A DNA stretch of 38,283 nt from Sphingomonadales bacterium (GCA_947470185.1 CANIRZ010000019.1:1-38283); one strand, 5' to 3'; shown: positions 16,590 through 26,340, numbered from the stretch's first letter. Translations and numbers: made by a program. Notes: generated by a model from the letters alone, not told the origin.

Positions 16590-16728
16590 TTAGTTAGGTT
16601 TGGTCGGAATAGAAAGCTGCAGAAACCATGGCCTGGGGGTAATAAACGATATCACCATTACTATTTTATTCACCATTTCCAGATAGCACCAACGAGGTGA
16701 CGACCAAGGTCCATCGGAGCATGTCAGC

Positions 16729-18279
16729 GTGAACGCATTTGGAAAAAAATCAGGCTTATCTGTGGGACGTCCATCATTTGGCGTCGCCCGCCCTATGCGG
16801 GGTAGCGGAATGGTACCTGCCCAACAACAGCCTGTTTTGCAGCCGCAACCCGATTACATGCAGCCTGCTGGCAGCGGCGCACAATTTCCAACACTTGAAA
16901 CGGCAGATCTGTCCGGCAATGCTATAATTCCACAAACGTCGATGCAGGAGGCTATGAGCCGTCTGTCTAATCGTGCGAACAACGCTGCGCCTATTGATGA
17001 CGGCCCGCAGGGGTTTGAAGCTTCGGTCCATAAGATCAAGGAACAGGTGCTTCCGCGCTTGCTTGAGCGTGTGGACCCCGAGGCCGCAGCTTCGCTAAAC
17101 AAAGAAGAGCTGACAGAGGAATTCCGGCCAATCATTCTTGAGGTTCTAGCAGAACTTAAACTTACCCTGAACCGGCGCGAGCAATTTGCTCTGGAAAAGG
17201 TTCTGGTCGACGAGTTACTTGGATTTGGGCCGCTTGAGGAATTACTAAGCGACCCGGATATCACCGATATCATGGTCAACGGCCCGCTTCAGACGTACAT
17301 CGAAAAAAAGGGTAAGCTGCAAATCGCGCCGATTCAGTTTCGCGATGAAGAACATTTGTTTCAGATTGCACAGCGGATCGTCAACCAAGTGGGTCGTCGC
17401 GTCGACCAGACCACGCCGCTTGCCGATGCGCGCCTAAAAGACGGAAGTCGCGTCAACGTCATTGTGCCGCCCTTGTCACTGCGCGGAACCGCTATCTCCA
17501 TTCGTAAATTTTCCGAAAAGCCGATCACCATTGATATGTTAAAGGGCTTTGGTTCCATGAACGAAGCCATGGCGACTGCGCTCAAAATTGCCGGCGCGAG
17601 CCGGATGAACATCGTCATTTCGGGCGGCACTGGTTCAGGAAAAACCACCATGCTCAACGCCCTGTCCAAGATGATTGACCCCGGTGAGCGCGTATTAACG
17701 ATCGAAGACGCCGCCGAACTTCGGCTTCAGCAACCACATTGGTTACCGCTTGAAACACGCCCACCAAATCTAGAAGGCGATGGTGCGATTACGATCGGCG
17801 ACCTTGTGAAGAACGCCCTGCGCATGCGTCCAGACCGAATCATTTTGGGCGAAATTCGTGGCGCAGAATGTTTCGATTTGCTCGCCGCCATGAACACTGG
17901 CCATGATGGATCCATGTGTACGCTGCACGCCAACAATCCGCGCGAATGTCTTGGCCGTATGGAAAACATGATCCTCATGGGCGACATCAAGATACCGAAG
18001 GAAGCTATTTCAAGACAGATAGCTGAATCCGTCGATCTCATCGTGCAGGTAAAACGTCTGCGCGACGGTTCACGCCGAACGACTCAGATCACTGAAGTGA
18101 TTGGCATGGAAGGTGACGTTATCGTTACCCAGGATCTATTCAAATTTGAATATGGCGAAGAAGATGCAGATGGCAAAATCCACGGCGAATGGGTCGCAGG
18201 CGGCGTCCGGCCATACACACTCGAAAAGGCACGGCAATTTGGTTTCGACCAGCCATTTTTAGAAGCCTGCTTGGGTTAA
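16729..18279 (+). CDS. cpaF: CpaF/TadA-family secretion ATPase
   Basis: A 516-aa ATPase of the type II/IV secretion superfamily, closest to CpaF/TadA, which powers Flp/Tad pilus assembly at the inner membrane. An N-terminal disordered Pro/Gln-rich stretch (about 1-95) precedes the CpaF N-domain (DELLGFGPLEELLSDPDITDIMVNG). Next come the Walker A loop GGTGSGKTT (299-307), the Asp/Glu boxes and Walker B (RIILGEIRGAE, about 370), and the His box (GHDGSMCTLHANNP). All catalytic elements are present. It starts with GTG at 16729. A three-codon frame, ATG-TCA-GCG-TGA at 16721, ends on the same GTGA, which could couple initiation. No other tad/cpa genes are visible on either side in this window, so it is a solitary copy or separated from its locus. 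Confidence 0.92.
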   Translation: MNAFGKKSGLSVGRPSFGVARPMRGSGMVPAQQQPVLQPQPDYMQPAGSGAQFPTLETADLSGNAIIPQTSMQEAMSRLSNRANNAAPIDDGPQGFEASVHKIKEQVLPRLLERVDPEAAASLNKEELTEEFRPIILEVLAELKLTLNRREQFALEKVLVDELLGFGPLEELLSDPDITDIMVNGPLQTYIEKKGKLQIAPIQFRDEEHLFQIAQRIVNQVGRRVDQTTPLADARLKDGSRVNVIVPPLSLRGTAISIRKFSEKPITIDMLKGFGSMNEAMATALKIAGASRMNIVISGGTGSGKTTMLNALSKMIDPGERVLTIEDAAELRLQQPHWLPLETRPPNLEGDGAITIGDLVKNALRMRPDRIILGEIRGAECFDLLAAMNTGHDGSMCTLHANNPRECLGRMENMILMGDIKIPKEAISRQIAESVDLIVQVKRLRDGSRRTTQITEVIGMEGDVIVTQDLFKFEYGEEDADGKIHGEWVAGGVRPYTLEKARQFGFDQPFLEACLG

Positions 18280-18491
18280 AGCCCTTTAATAGCCAGCGCC
18301 GCAGCCAAAACGGTGCCGAGTACGGAAAGCACGGTTATAATCGGCCAAGGGACGAACCCTACTTTTTCAATATTGACGCGTTTATGGCGGCGGCGGTCCG
18401 CAAGGCTGCTAATCAACACTATTGATGCCGACAAAAGCGCGGCGGCGATCCAAAAATGGTCCTGCCAGGCAAATTTTTCAATCCAATCCAT
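18276..18491 (-). CDS. Small two-helix membrane protein
   Basis: A 71-aa protein beginning MDWIEKFAWQDHFWIAAALL, with two hydrophobic segments (about 13-31 and 48-69) separated by a basic loop ADRRRHKRVNIEKVGFVPWP. The loop charge suggests that it faces the cytoplasm with both ends outside. I do not recognise a family. It starts 21 bp after the Nit-type amidase stop on the same strand, with GGGG a few bases before the ATG, so it is probably cotranscribed. Its TAA interlocks with the cpaF TAA on the other strand (TTAA, 18276-18279). Codon usage and the membrane pattern support a real gene; function is unknown. Confidence 0.7.
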   Translation of the reverse strand: MDWIEKFAWQDHFWIAAALLSASIVLISSLADRRRHKRVNIEKVGFVPWPIITVLSVLGTVLAAALAIKGL

Positions 18492-18512
18492 CCGCGGCCC
18501 CGTAGCCTTGTT

Positions 18513-19340
18513 TTAGCCAGCGATAAAGGGGGTCGGGATTGTGCGACGGTTCGCATGAACTGGGATCTGCTTTCGGACCTCAGCGATTGTACCCATATCC
18601 AGATCCACAAACGCAAGATTAGGGGATGCACCCATATCAAGGACTATTTTTCCCCACGGATCAACGACCAGCGAGTGCCCATAGGTTTGGCGGCCATCTT
18701 CATGGAGCCCGCATTGGGCTGCGGCGATCACAAATGCTTCGCTTTCGATGGCCCGCGCCCGCAAAATACTATGCCAATGCGCCTGGCCGGTGGGTACCGT
18801 GAACGCCGAAGGCAAAGTAATGATATCCACGTAGGACTTCGCATAGGCGCTAAACAGGTCAGGAAATCTCATGTCATAGCAGATTGCAAGGCCCATGAGG
18901 CCAAGCGGCGTTTGAACTACCACGGGCTGGTCTCCACCGGCATAGGCCGCGGATTCCTTCCAAGATTCCCCCGTGTCCAAATTGACATCAAACAAGTGCA
19001 TCTTGTCGTATCGGGCCTTAATCTTGCCATCTGCGCCAATGATGATGGTGCGGTTTGCAAGCTTTTGACCATTTTCATGGACAACGGGTATCGACCCAAG
19101 ATGCAACCATATTCCATGTTGCGATGCGCAGTCGGATAATTTCGCCAACGCCGCCATGTGCGCTTCGGCTGCCAATTGCGGCCGCGCGCGAACCCGGTCG
19201 CGATCAATCATGATAGACATTTCAGGGGCAAAATACATCGCGGCCCCAGCTTCGGCAGACCGCGTGATAGCATGGACCATGTCCAAAACATTACGGTCCG
19301 GATCAATGCCGCTGGTCATTTGATGCAAGGCTATCCGCAT
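18513..19340 (-). CDS. Carbon-nitrogen hydrolase, Nit1-type (deaminated glutathione amidase-like)
   Basis: A 275-aa nitrilase-superfamily amidase with the Glu-Lys-Cys triad: Glu40 in FAPEMS, Lys in RYDKMHLFDV and Cys in AICYDMRFPDLF. The KMHLFDV and CYDMRFPDL contexts are those of the Nit1/YafV branch, whose characterised members hydrolyse deaminated glutathione, a side product of transaminases. That exact substrate is inferred by family only. The frame runs up to 19439, but the ATG at 19340 (MRIALHQMTSG) matches the family N-terminus and the extension has no conserved features. The small membrane protein follows it. The 289-bp gap to galE on the other side is divergent. Confidence 0.88.
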   Translation of the reverse strand: MRIALHQMTSGIDPDRNVLDMVHAITRSAEAGAAMYFAPEMSIMIDRDRVRARPQLAAEAHMAALAKLSDCASQHGIWLHLGSIPVVHENGQKLANRTIIIGADGKIKARYDKMHLFDVNLDTGESWKESAAYAGGDQPVVVQTPLGLMGLAICYDMRFPDLFSAYAKSYVDIITLPSAFTVPTGQAHWHSILRARAIESEAFVIAAAQCGLHEDGRQTYGHSLVVDPWGKIVLDMGASPNLAFVDLDMGTIAEVRKQIPVHANRRTIPTPFIAG

Positions 19341-19629
19341 AAAATGACACGCCTGTTTTTGTGAAATATTATAGCTCGTGGATTTTTTGAATGCATTTTC
19401 AATGCCCTCCCAGCTATCTAAGAAATATGCAACATGCACAGAAATATTGATAATCTGTCTAACAGCAAGGCTTCATAATTGAAAACACCCCACAACATTG
19501 CACGGATCCATTACCAGCCTGATATCATCGAGTAATTAAGAAAACCAATGATGTGTTTCAGTAAATTATCTATCGCTGCTATTGCTGTCATCGACGGTAT
19601 AGCGGCAGCCTTTGATACGGAAAAAATCG
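19341..19629. other. AT-rich divergent intergenic region upstream of the Nit-type gene and galE
   Basis: This 289-bp spacer is visibly more AT-rich than the surrounding genes and should hold the promoters of both divergent genes, but I could not find a clearly convincing -35/-10 pair. It contains a small open frame overlapping the galE start (listed separately). No tRNA, repeat or terminator was recognised. Confidence 0.5.
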
Positions 19630-19637
19630 ATGACTAA
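19548..19637 (+). CDS. Possible 29-codon leader ORF overlapping the galE start
   Basis: Two adjacent ATGs (19548, 19551) open a frame MMCFSKLSIAAIAVIDG..., ending in TAA at 19635-19637, five bases beyond the first base of the galE start at 19630. The peptide has a short hydrophobic stretch. The ribosome site (AAGAAAA) is weak. Overlap with galE would allow translational coupling or competition. It may be fortuitous, and there is no evidence of conservation. Confidence 0.22.
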   Translation: MMCFSKLSIAAIAVIDGIAAAFDTEKIDD

Positions 19638-20634
19638 GAAGTTTAATGTGCTGGTTACGGGCGGTGCGGGATATATTGGTAGCCATGCGGTGCTGGCCCT
19701 CCTGGATGCTGGGCATCGACCAATCGTTATTGATAACCTTGTGACGGGCTTTCGCTGGGCAATTGCAGATGAAGCGACTTTCTATGAAGGCGACATCAGC
19801 GACAGCGAACTGGTACAGAAAATTATCAGCGAGCAGAATATTGACGCCATCATGCACTTCGCTGGATCAGTTGTCGTGCCGGAGTCAGTGGAAAATCCGC
19901 TAAAATATTACAACAATAACACCGCAAAAAGCAGAAGCCTTATTCAGTCTGCCGTTACCAGCGGCGTTCGGCATATGATATTTTCGTCCACTGCCGCAAC
20001 CTACGGCATCCCCGAATCGAGCCCAGTGCGTGAAGACATGCCAACTATGCCCATCAACCCCTACGGGACGTCAAAGCTGATGACCGAAATGATGTTGCGC
20101 GATGTCGCCGCAGCGCATGATTTCAATTATTGTGCCTTGCGCTATTTCAACGTTGCTGGCGCGGACCCGCATTGCAGGACGGGCCAGTCGACCGTTGGCG
20201 CCACCCATTTGTTGAAAATCGCGGTGGAAGCGGCATTGGGCAAACGCGCAAGCGTCAGTATATTCGGCACCGATTACGCCACCGAAGACGGAACCGGTGT
20301 GCGTGATTATATTCATGTCAGCGATCTTGCATCGGCGCATGTAATAGCGCTTGAGGCGCTCGTGGCTGATCCAGACCGCAGCCACACACTTAATTGCGGA
20401 TACGGCCATGGCTATTCGGTCATGCAAGTCCTCGACGCCGTTGATCGAGTCACAAACAACAAGCTTTCCCGCAAGATGGAAGGCCGCAGAGCCGGCGATC
20501 CAGATGCGCTTATTTCCGACAATACAGCCATTAAACAGCATTTTGGTTGGAAGCCGCAATATGATGACTTGGACCAGATCGTTCAACACGCACTCGCTTG
20601 GGAGCGGCGCCTGACGGATATTCAGACCGCATAA
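19630..20634 (+). CDS. galE: UDP-glucose 4-epimerase
   Basis: GalE interconverts UDP-glucose and UDP-galactose (some homologues also the N-acetyl forms), feeding surface polysaccharide synthesis. The 334-aa protein is an extended SDR enzyme: GGAGYIGS (11-18) binds [11 protein letters not shown] contains the catalytic Ser/Thr region, and PYGTSKLM carries the catalytic Tyr-x-x-x-Lys. The ending [15 protein letters not shown] and [14 protein letters not shown] are typical of GalE. The loop after AGADP is [15 protein letters not shown] rather than the common GEDHDPETHLI, as in a GalE subgroup. The ATG at 19630 is chosen over a TTG at 19612 because the Rossmann strand begins right after it and GGAAAA precedes it. 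hslV begins 44 bp downstream. Confidence 0.93.
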   Translation: MTKKFNVLVTGGAGYIGSHAVLALLDAGHRPIVIDNLVTGFRWAIADEATFYEGDISDSELVQKIISEQNIDAIMHFAGSVVVPESVENPLKYYNNNTAKSRSLIQSAVTSGVRHMIFSSTAATYGIPESSPVREDMPTMPINPYGTSKLMTEMMLRDVAAAHDFNYCALRYFNVAGADPHCRTGQSTVGATHLLKIAVEAALGKRASVSIFGTDYATEDGTGVRDYIHVSDLASAHVIALEALVADPDRSHTLNCGYGHGYSVMQVLDAVDRVTNNKLSRKMEGRRAGDPDALISDNTAIKQHFGWKPQYDDLDQIVQHALAWERRLTDIQTA

Positions 20635-20678
20635 GCGCTCACTTGCGCTTTGTGCGGATGTTTCCCATATCCGTTGCC

Positions 20679-21242
20679 ATGGAAACACATTCTCACGCAA
20701 ATCCGGTGACCTGGTACGGCACCACCATCCTGTCCGTCCGCAAAAACGGCAAAGTCGTCATTGCTGGCGACGGTCAGGTATCCATGGGCCAGACGGTTAT
20801 GAAGCCAAATGCCAAGAAGGTTCGGCAATTGCATGATGGCTCAGTTATCGGTGGTTTCGCAGGTGCGACTGCCGATGCATTTACCCTGTTTGAACGGTTA
20901 GAACGCAAGCTTGAGCAACATCGCGGGCAATTGATGCGCGCTGCGGTCGAACTGGCAAAGGATTGGCGTACCGACAAATATCTGCGCAACTTGGAAGCGA
21001 TGATGATCGTTGCCGATAAGGACGTGACGTTGATCCTCACTGGCAATGGCGATGTGCTGGAACCAAATGACGGCATTGCTGCCATTGGGTCAGGTGGGAA
21101 TTATGCGTTGTCGGCCGCCCGCGCGCTCGCCGATTATGAGGCAGACGCCGAGAAAATGGCGCGGCATGCGATGAAGATTGCAGCGGAAATCTGCGTATAT
21201 ACCAACGATCAACTGACCGTCGAGACGCTGCCAAGCGCGTAA
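20679..21242 (+). CDS. hslV: ATP-dependent protease subunit HslV (ClpQ)
   Basis: HslV is the proteolytic dodecamer of the HslUV protease. After removal of a short propeptide the N-terminal Thr is the nucleophile; here [11 protein letters not shown] places it at Thr15 of the 187-aa product (alphaproteobacterial forms have a propeptide longer than the single Met of E. coli). [13 protein letters not shown] with catalytic Lys and the [14 protein letters not shown] core are conserved. Start: the ATG at 20679 gives a compact propeptide; Met at 20658 is an alternative, and neither has a good ribosome site. hslU follows after 50 bp, so both subunits are cotranscribed, perhaps also with galE. Confidence 0.97.
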   Translation: METHSHANPVTWYGTTILSVRKNGKVVIAGDGQVSMGQTVMKPNAKKVRQLHDGSVIGGFAGATADAFTLFERLERKLEQHRGQLMRAAVELAKDWRTDKYLRNLEAMMIVADKDVTLILTGNGDVLEPNDGIAAIGSGGNYALSAARALADYEADAEKMARHAMKIAAEICVYTNDQLTVETLPSA

Positions 21243-21292
21243 TAACGTCCCGGTCACTTGAACGCCAACTGCAACTTCCCATCTAGGCAGTA

Positions 21293-22597
21293 ATGAAAAA
21301 CGCACTCACCCCAAAAGCCATTGTGGCTGCACTCGACGAACACATCATTGGCCAGGCAGACGCAAAGCGTGCCGTTGCAGTTGCACTGCGCAACCGTTGG
21401 CGCCGCCAACGTCTCGGCGCGGATTTACGCGATGAGGTGACGCCGAAAAACATCCTGATGATTGGCCCCACGGGTTGCGGCAAGACCGAAATTTCGCGCC
21501 GTCTGGCCAAACTTGCCGATGCGCCTTTTATCAAGGTGGAGGCCACCAAATTCACAGAAGTGGGCTATGTCGGCCGCGATGTAGAACAAATTGCACGCGA
21601 TTTGGCCGAAGAAGCCGTGCGCCTTGAAAAAGAACGGCGTCGCGAAGTTGTGCGTGAAGCCGCAGAAGCCGCAGCAATGGACCGAATATTAAAAACGCTG
21701 GCAGGTGATACCGCCAGCGAAGCCACACGTGAAGCATTCCGTCAACGAATCCGCGACCGTCATATGGATGAAGTGGAAATCGAAATTGAAGTTTCCGATG
21801 CCCCCAACATGCCCATGGAAATCCCAGGCATGGGCGGCAATGTCGGCATGATCAATATTGGCGAAATGATGGGCAAAGCCTTTGGCAAAGACAATCTAAA
21901 ACGCCGCAAGATGAAAGTCCCCGATGCTTGGACCAAGCTCGTCGAAGAAGAATCAGAAAAGCGCCTAGACCAAGATGACGTCAACCGCGTGGCACTTGCC
22001 GACGCGGAAGCCAATGGCATCGTATTCCTCGACGAAATCGACAAGATTGCCGTGTCGGACGCACGGGGCGGAGGCTCCGTCAGCCGCGAAGGCGTTCAAC
22101 GCGACCTACTGCCATTGATTGAAGGCACAACTGTTGCCACCAAATATGGTCCGATGAAAACCGACCATGTGTTGTTCATTGCGTCTGGTGCGTTCCACAT
22201 CTCCAAGCCAAGCGATATGCTGCCTGAATTACAGGGCCGCTTGCCCATCCGCGTCGAACTGCGCGCGTTGGAGCATGCCGACTTCGTTCGTATTCTCTCG
22301 GAAACCCGTGCCAATTTGCCGACGCAGTATAAGGCATTGTTGGCCACCGAAGAGGTTACTTTGGAATTCACTGATGATGCCATCGACGCAATCGCGCGCA
22401 TTGCTTTCGACGTGAATTCGACGGTGGAGAATATCGGCGCACGGCGATTGCAGACCGTGATGGAAAAGCTGCTTGAAGACATCAGTTTTGATGCAGAGGA
22501 CCGCAAAGGTGAAACGCTCAAGATCGACGCCGCTTATGTCAGTAAGCAGCTTTCCGGCATCGCCAAGGACACTGACCTGTCGAAATATGTGCTTTGA
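21293..22597 (+). CDS. hslU: ATP-dependent protease ATPase subunit HslU (ClpY)
   Basis: HslU is the hexameric AAA+ unfoldase that feeds substrates to HslV. The 434-aa protein shows the family start [21 protein letters not shown], the Walker A loop [26 protein letters not shown] (the pore-loop GYVG), an intermediate I domain (about 110-240), Walker [12 protein letters not shown], sensor regions, [23 protein letters not shown], and the conserved C-terminal tail ending DLSKYVL, which inserts into HslV. All elements are intact. It is convergent with the M16 protease gene, with an imperfect hairpin between the stops. Confidence 0.98.
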   Translation: MKNALTPKAIVAALDEHIIGQADAKRAVAVALRNRWRRQRLGADLRDEVTPKNILMIGPTGCGKTEISRRLAKLADAPFIKVEATKFTEVGYVGRDVEQIARDLAEEAVRLEKERRREVVREAAEAAAMDRILKTLAGDTASEATREAFRQRIRDRHMDEVEIEIEVSDAPNMPMEIPGMGGNVGMINIGEMMGKAFGKDNLKRRKMKVPDAWTKLVEEESEKRLDQDDVNRVALADAEANGIVFLDEIDKIAVSDARGGGSVSREGVQRDLLPLIEGTTVATKYGPMKTDHVLFIASGAFHISKPSDMLPELQGRLPIRVELRALEHADFVRILSETRANLPTQYKALLATEEVTLEFTDDAIDAIARIAFDVNSTVENIGARRLQTVMEKLLEDISFDAEDRKGETLKIDAAYVSKQLSGIAKDTDLSKYVL

Positions 22598-22600
22598 CGT

Positions 22601-22632
22601 AAGCCGCTCTTTGCTGTGATATCAGCGGGCTT
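22601..22632. terminator. Possible bidirectional hairpin between hslU and the M16 gene
   Basis: AAGCCGCT (22601-22608) and AGCGGGCTT (22624-22632) pair with one bulged base around a 15-base loop, between convergent stop codons. It overlaps the last codons of the M16 gene. No T-run follows on either side, so termination efficiency is doubtful. Confidence 0.3.
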
Positions 22633-25495
22633 CGGTCACGGCTCCAAGACCCTGTTGCGGTGCGACGACAAGTTTCCAAGCCTTGTCCTTCACAAAATAG
22701 CGTTTCGCCAGAGTTTGCAACATGGCCGGCGTTACGCTGTTGTAGTCGCTGTAGAGCTTACCCAACGCCACAAACCGTTCAGGATCATATGTGGCGCCCT
22801 TGAGCTGATTTAGCCAAAATGTATTGCCGGACGCGGCACGCTCAATCGCTTGCTTAGTCGGCTCTACAGCACGTTGCAGTTCATCGGCGCTAACGGGATA
22901 CGCGATAAGATCCGCAGCAACAGCATCCGCAAAGGCAAAGAAGCGCTCAACGTCAGCAGGTTTTACCTGCGCATACGCCATAAGATACCCGCCGCTATTA
23001 AAGTCGACTGGCCAATTGGCGGCCATGTCAGGGCTGTAACTCGCCGCTTGTTCGGCGCGGAATTTTTCAAACAGCCGATCACGGAATATCGCCGCCAATG
23101 TTTCCAGCTGCCGTCCTTCGCTAATGCCGTTTATGCCGCCACCCGTCGGCCACGCCACGACGGCCGCCGCCTGATCGGAAGCGCCACGATGCGTCAATCG
23201 CACTGGGGTCGAACTTGGCGCTGGGAAATGCATATCACGTGCCGCTGCTGACACTGCCAACGCCGCACGCGGCGCCATTGCGCCAAAGCTTTTTTCAAGC
23301 GCCGACACCGCCGCGGCCTTGTCAAAGTCCCCAAAGAGCATGACCTCGATTGGGCCTTGCGACATTAAGGGTTTCCAGAAGGATTCAAATTTCGCCGCAT
23401 CGATTTTGGCAACTTCAGCCGGGGTAGCGGCCTTCCATCGCGCGTCTTTGTTGTGCAGCAGATACTCCAGATCGCGTTGCAACACGGACGTGGCCGACAT
23501 TTCAAAGCTTGCATAGCCCGATGTTGCCAGCGCCTTGGCACGTTCAACCGGAGCGGCATCCCAGCCCGGATGCTCCAGCTTCGTCGCAATCAGGGTCAGT
23601 TGGTCGGCAAGATCATCCGGCCGCGTATTTGCGGCAAATTGAAAAGCACTGTTGTCGACCGAAAAGTTTAGTTCAATCCGCCGTCCATTGACCATCTGAT
23701 CAATTTCCGTACGCTTAATTTTACCGATGCCATTTTCTGGCATGACCAATGGCCCGGCCCATAGCAACCCGCCCTGATCTGGATTCACAGCCTGATAGCC
23801 ATGACCAAAACGCACGAGCACTCGGATTTGACCGCTCTCGGCCTTATTCGGATATAGCAATGCGCGCACACCGTTGGACAGCTCAAGCCGGGTCATTTGC
23901 AACCGCGAAACAATATCCTCAGTCACCAGCTTCCCCGGCGCACCCAATTTTGGCAGCGCCGCAAAGCCAAGCGTGTTTTCCGACAATCGCGCCGTTTTGT
24001 TGGCAGTTACCGACGCATTTAACGCAGCTAGCGCCCGATTATCTGCGTTGGGGACGGAACTAGGCGAAGACAGCATGAGCCGCGTCACATCGGCCATGAA
24101 TAGGTTCTGGGTTGATGCCAGCAGCCTTTGGGGCGTGAACTTGTCCTTCATGCCCTCATAGACTTGAACAACCGTTTTTGGGGCAGCAACGGTCTCCCGA
24201 ATGTCGACGGCATTCACGATATCATCGGCCTGTTTGGCGGCAGCTTCAAAGGGATAGCTGTCCAACATCGTACGAAGCGCGTTACCGAACAATGTCTTCT
24301 CGCGGTCAATGTCCGCGACAGAGGGCGCGGTGGTTGTCGCGTCCGCAATGATTGCGCGAACGTCACGCGTTGCCGCCTCCCATTTGTCGCCAATGGGGGT
24401 GAGCGAAACCAATGTCGCATCTGCGGTGCGCGAAATGTCTTCCTGTGCGATTTGGGCGAACAGATAATTTCCGCCGTTACGCGCTTGCACCTCGAGCCGA
24501 CGGTTGACGATCTGAAGCGCCAATGCGTCGACCAGCAACTGCTCGTTATATGCAATTGTGTCGTTCACTTTGCGCCAAGGACGCAAATACGCAATGCTGA
24601 CCGTCGTCGGCAATGTAGGCTCAATCAACACCCGTGCAGGTGTGCCTTGCGGTGAAGGATCGCCAAACGGAGGTTCGGGCGCGCGAGGGCCAACGCCCTT
24701 CCAATCGTTGAAATATTTCTGCACCAGATTTGCAAGCTGCGCTGGTTCCATGTCGCCAGCCATCACCACGACGGCGTTTTCGGGGCGATACCAGCGGTCA
24801 TGAAAGGCGCTCAGTCGAATGGCATCTGACGCCTGCAGCGTTTCTGGCGTTCCGATAGTAGAGCGGCTCGCCAGCCGCTGTCCCTGAAACGCATGTTGGC
24901 GCAGAGCATCGCTGTAAATCATCTGCGCACCGCTATTTTCCCGCAATTCTGCCAGAACAATGGCGCGCTCGGCATTCAGCGCTGTTGGCGAAATCCGGGG
25001 ATTGCGGATCATGCCGGAAATGATTTTAACTGACTCATCGAGTTTTTCGGGTGTCGCGTTCGGCAAATCAAGCTTGTAAACGGTCTGCGTCGGTGTCGTT
25101 TGGGCATTGCTATCGCTGCCGAAGGTTACCCCGAACCTTTGCCAAATGCGCTTTGCTTCACCATCGGGGACAAAGGTCGAACCGCGAAACGACAAATGCT
25201 CGATGAGATGGGCAAAGCCTTGCTCATCATTATTCTCATGCAATGCGCCTGCATCAATCCGCACGCGGATGGAAACTTGCCCCGCCGGAACATCGTTCTT
25301 CTTTACCGCATAGCGCACGCCGTTGGGCAGGACGCCGAAGGTCCATGTGTCATCGACGGGGACATCGCTGCCTTCATACAACCAGGGCTGCGCAGCAGGC
25401 TTGCCCACCTTCGTTGCGGCAGGCGCAGCTTGCGCGAAAGCGGGTGTAGAGAGCAGCAGGGCCGCAAAAGCGAGGGCATTGGAGAATGTGCGCAT
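22622..25495 (-). CDS. M16-family zinc metallopeptidase (pitrilysin-like, secreted)
   Basis: A 957-aa exported protein with a signal peptide (MRTFSNALAFAALLLSTPAFAQA) and two M16 halves. The N-terminal half carries the inverted zinc motif HLIEH (residues 96-100) and a downstream ERAIVLAELREN supplying the third Glu ligand (Glu176 or Glu183). The C-terminal half is an inactive repeat followed by further M16_C domains, so both halves of the clam-shell are in one chain. Family members degrade peptides and small proteins in the periplasm. The start at 25495 is fixed by GAGGAG seven bases upstream. It lies 59 bp after the CinA-like gene on the same strand. Substrate is unknown. Confidence 0.93.
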   Translation of the reverse strand: MRTFSNALAFAALLLSTPAFAQAAPAATKVGKPAAQPWLYEGSDVPVDDTWTFGVLPNGVRYAVKKNDVPAGQVSIRVRIDAGALHENNDEQGFAHLIEHLSFRGSTFVPDGEAKRIWQRFGVTFGSDSNAQTTPTQTVYKLDLPNATPEKLDESVKIISGMIRNPRISPTALNAERAIVLAELRENSGAQMIYSDALRQHAFQGQRLASRSTIGTPETLQASDAIRLSAFHDRWYRPENAVVVMAGDMEPAQLANLVQKYFNDWKGVGPRAPEPPFGDPSPQGTPARVLIEPTLPTTVSIAYLRPWRKVNDTIAYNEQLLVDALALQIVNRRLEVQARNGGNYLFAQIAQEDISRTADATLVSLTPIGDKWEAATRDVRAIIADATTTAPSVADIDREKTLFGNALRTMLDSYPFEAAAKQADDIVNAVDIRETVAAPKTVVQVYEGMKDKFTPQRLLASTQNLFMADVTRLMLSSPSSVPNADNRALAALNASVTANKTARLSENTLGFAALPKLGAPGKLVTEDIVSRLQMTRLELSNGVRALLYPNKAESGQIRVLVRFGHGYQAVNPDQGGLLWAGPLVMPENGIGKIKRTEIDQMVNGRRIELNFSVDNSAFQFAANTRPDDLADQLTLIATKLEHPGWDAAPVERAKALATSGYASFEMSATSVLQRDLEYLLHNKDARWKAATPAEVAKIDAAKFESFWKPLMSQGPIEVMLFGDFDKAAAVSALEKSFGAMAPRAALAVSAAARDMHFPAPSSTPVRLTHRGASDQAAAVVAWPTGGGINGISEGRQLETLAAIFRDRLFEKFRAEQAASYSPDMAANWPVDFNSGGYLMAYAQVKPADVERFFAFADAVAADLIAYPVSADELQRAVEPTKQAIERAASGNTFWLNQLKGATYDPERFVALGKLYSDYNSVTPAMLQTLAKRYFVKDKAWKLVVAPQQGLGAVTEAR

Positions 25496-25554
25496 GTCAC
25501 TCCTCATAAGGGACGTGCAGCTTGACCACACATGAACGAGACGACAAACTCGGT

Positions 25555-26313
25555 TTAAATTCCACCATCGACAGTATCATAACCCAAGCCGCGTAGGCCA
25601 AGTTGCAACGCCTCGACGCATTCTGCCAATTTATCTGTATCAGTAGTGCGAACAACGAAGTTCGCGCCGACCTTGCCTTCGCGGAAAAACGGATAGCTGC
25701 CAATCTGGCATCCTTCGTGATGCTTTTCGGTATCACCAAGCAATTTGGCAACTTCGCTTTCGGCGACCCAGCAGCCGATTTGTTGGGACAACAACGGCGC
25801 ACCGCCTTCAAGCGTGCCTGTCAATGCGTCCAACATGCCAGCCGTGATATGCGGAACACCGGCCATGATAAAGATGTTGCCGTGCCGGATCCCCGGCGCG
25901 CCCGACATTTTGTTGGCAATAAGTTCAGCGCCGTCTGGTACACGCGCCATGCGCAAACGACCCGGATTGATGCCGCCACGTGTTTCATAATATGCATGCA
26001 GCACTGCGCTTGCCTCGGGGTGAATGACAACCTCTACGCCCAATGCAGCCGCAATTGCATCCACCGTGATGTCATCGTGGGTCGGGCCGATACCGCCTGT
26101 CGTGAACAAATAATCGTTGCGCGCGCGAAGCGCGTTCACGGCCTCGACAATCGATTCCTCAACATCGGGGACAACGCGCACTTCTTTTAGGCGAATACCC
26201 TGAATATTCAGCCAAAGGGCAATTTGGCTGACATTTTTGTCCTGTGTCCGGCCAGAAAGGATTTCATCGCCAATGATGACAAGGGCGGCGGTGTAGATGC
26301 GAGATTCTGTCAT
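25555..26313 (-). CDS. Competence/damage-inducible protein A family (molybdopterin-binding domain)
   Basis: A 252-aa protein consisting of the MoaB/MogA-like CinA N-terminal domain: AALVIIGDEILSGRTQDKN at the start and FTTGGIGPTHDDIT (the nucleotide/molybdopterin-binding loop) are diagnostic. There is no C-terminal CinA deamidase domain, so it is the stand-alone type annotated as competence/damage-inducible protein A. Relatives have been linked to nucleotide pyrophosphatase activity on ADP-ribose or FAD-like compounds, and its role here is uncertain. The ATG at 26313 (MTESRIYTAALVI) is preferred to the upstream frame to 26346. It is divergent from map by 62 bp and precedes the M16 gene. Confidence 0.88.
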   Translation of the reverse strand: MTESRIYTAALVIIGDEILSGRTQDKNVSQIALWLNIQGIRLKEVRVVPDVEESIVEAVNALRARNDYLFTTGGIGPTHDDITVDAIAAALGVEVVIHPEASAVLHAYYETRGGINPGRLRMARVPDGAELIANKMSGAPGIRHGNIFIMAGVPHITAGMLDALTGTLEGGAPLLSQQIGCWVAESEVAKLLGDTEKHHEGCQIGSYPFFREGKVGANFVVRTTDTDKLAECVEALQLGLRGLGYDTVDGGI

Positions 26314-26340
26314 AGGCACGCGATAGCATAATTCACCCTC

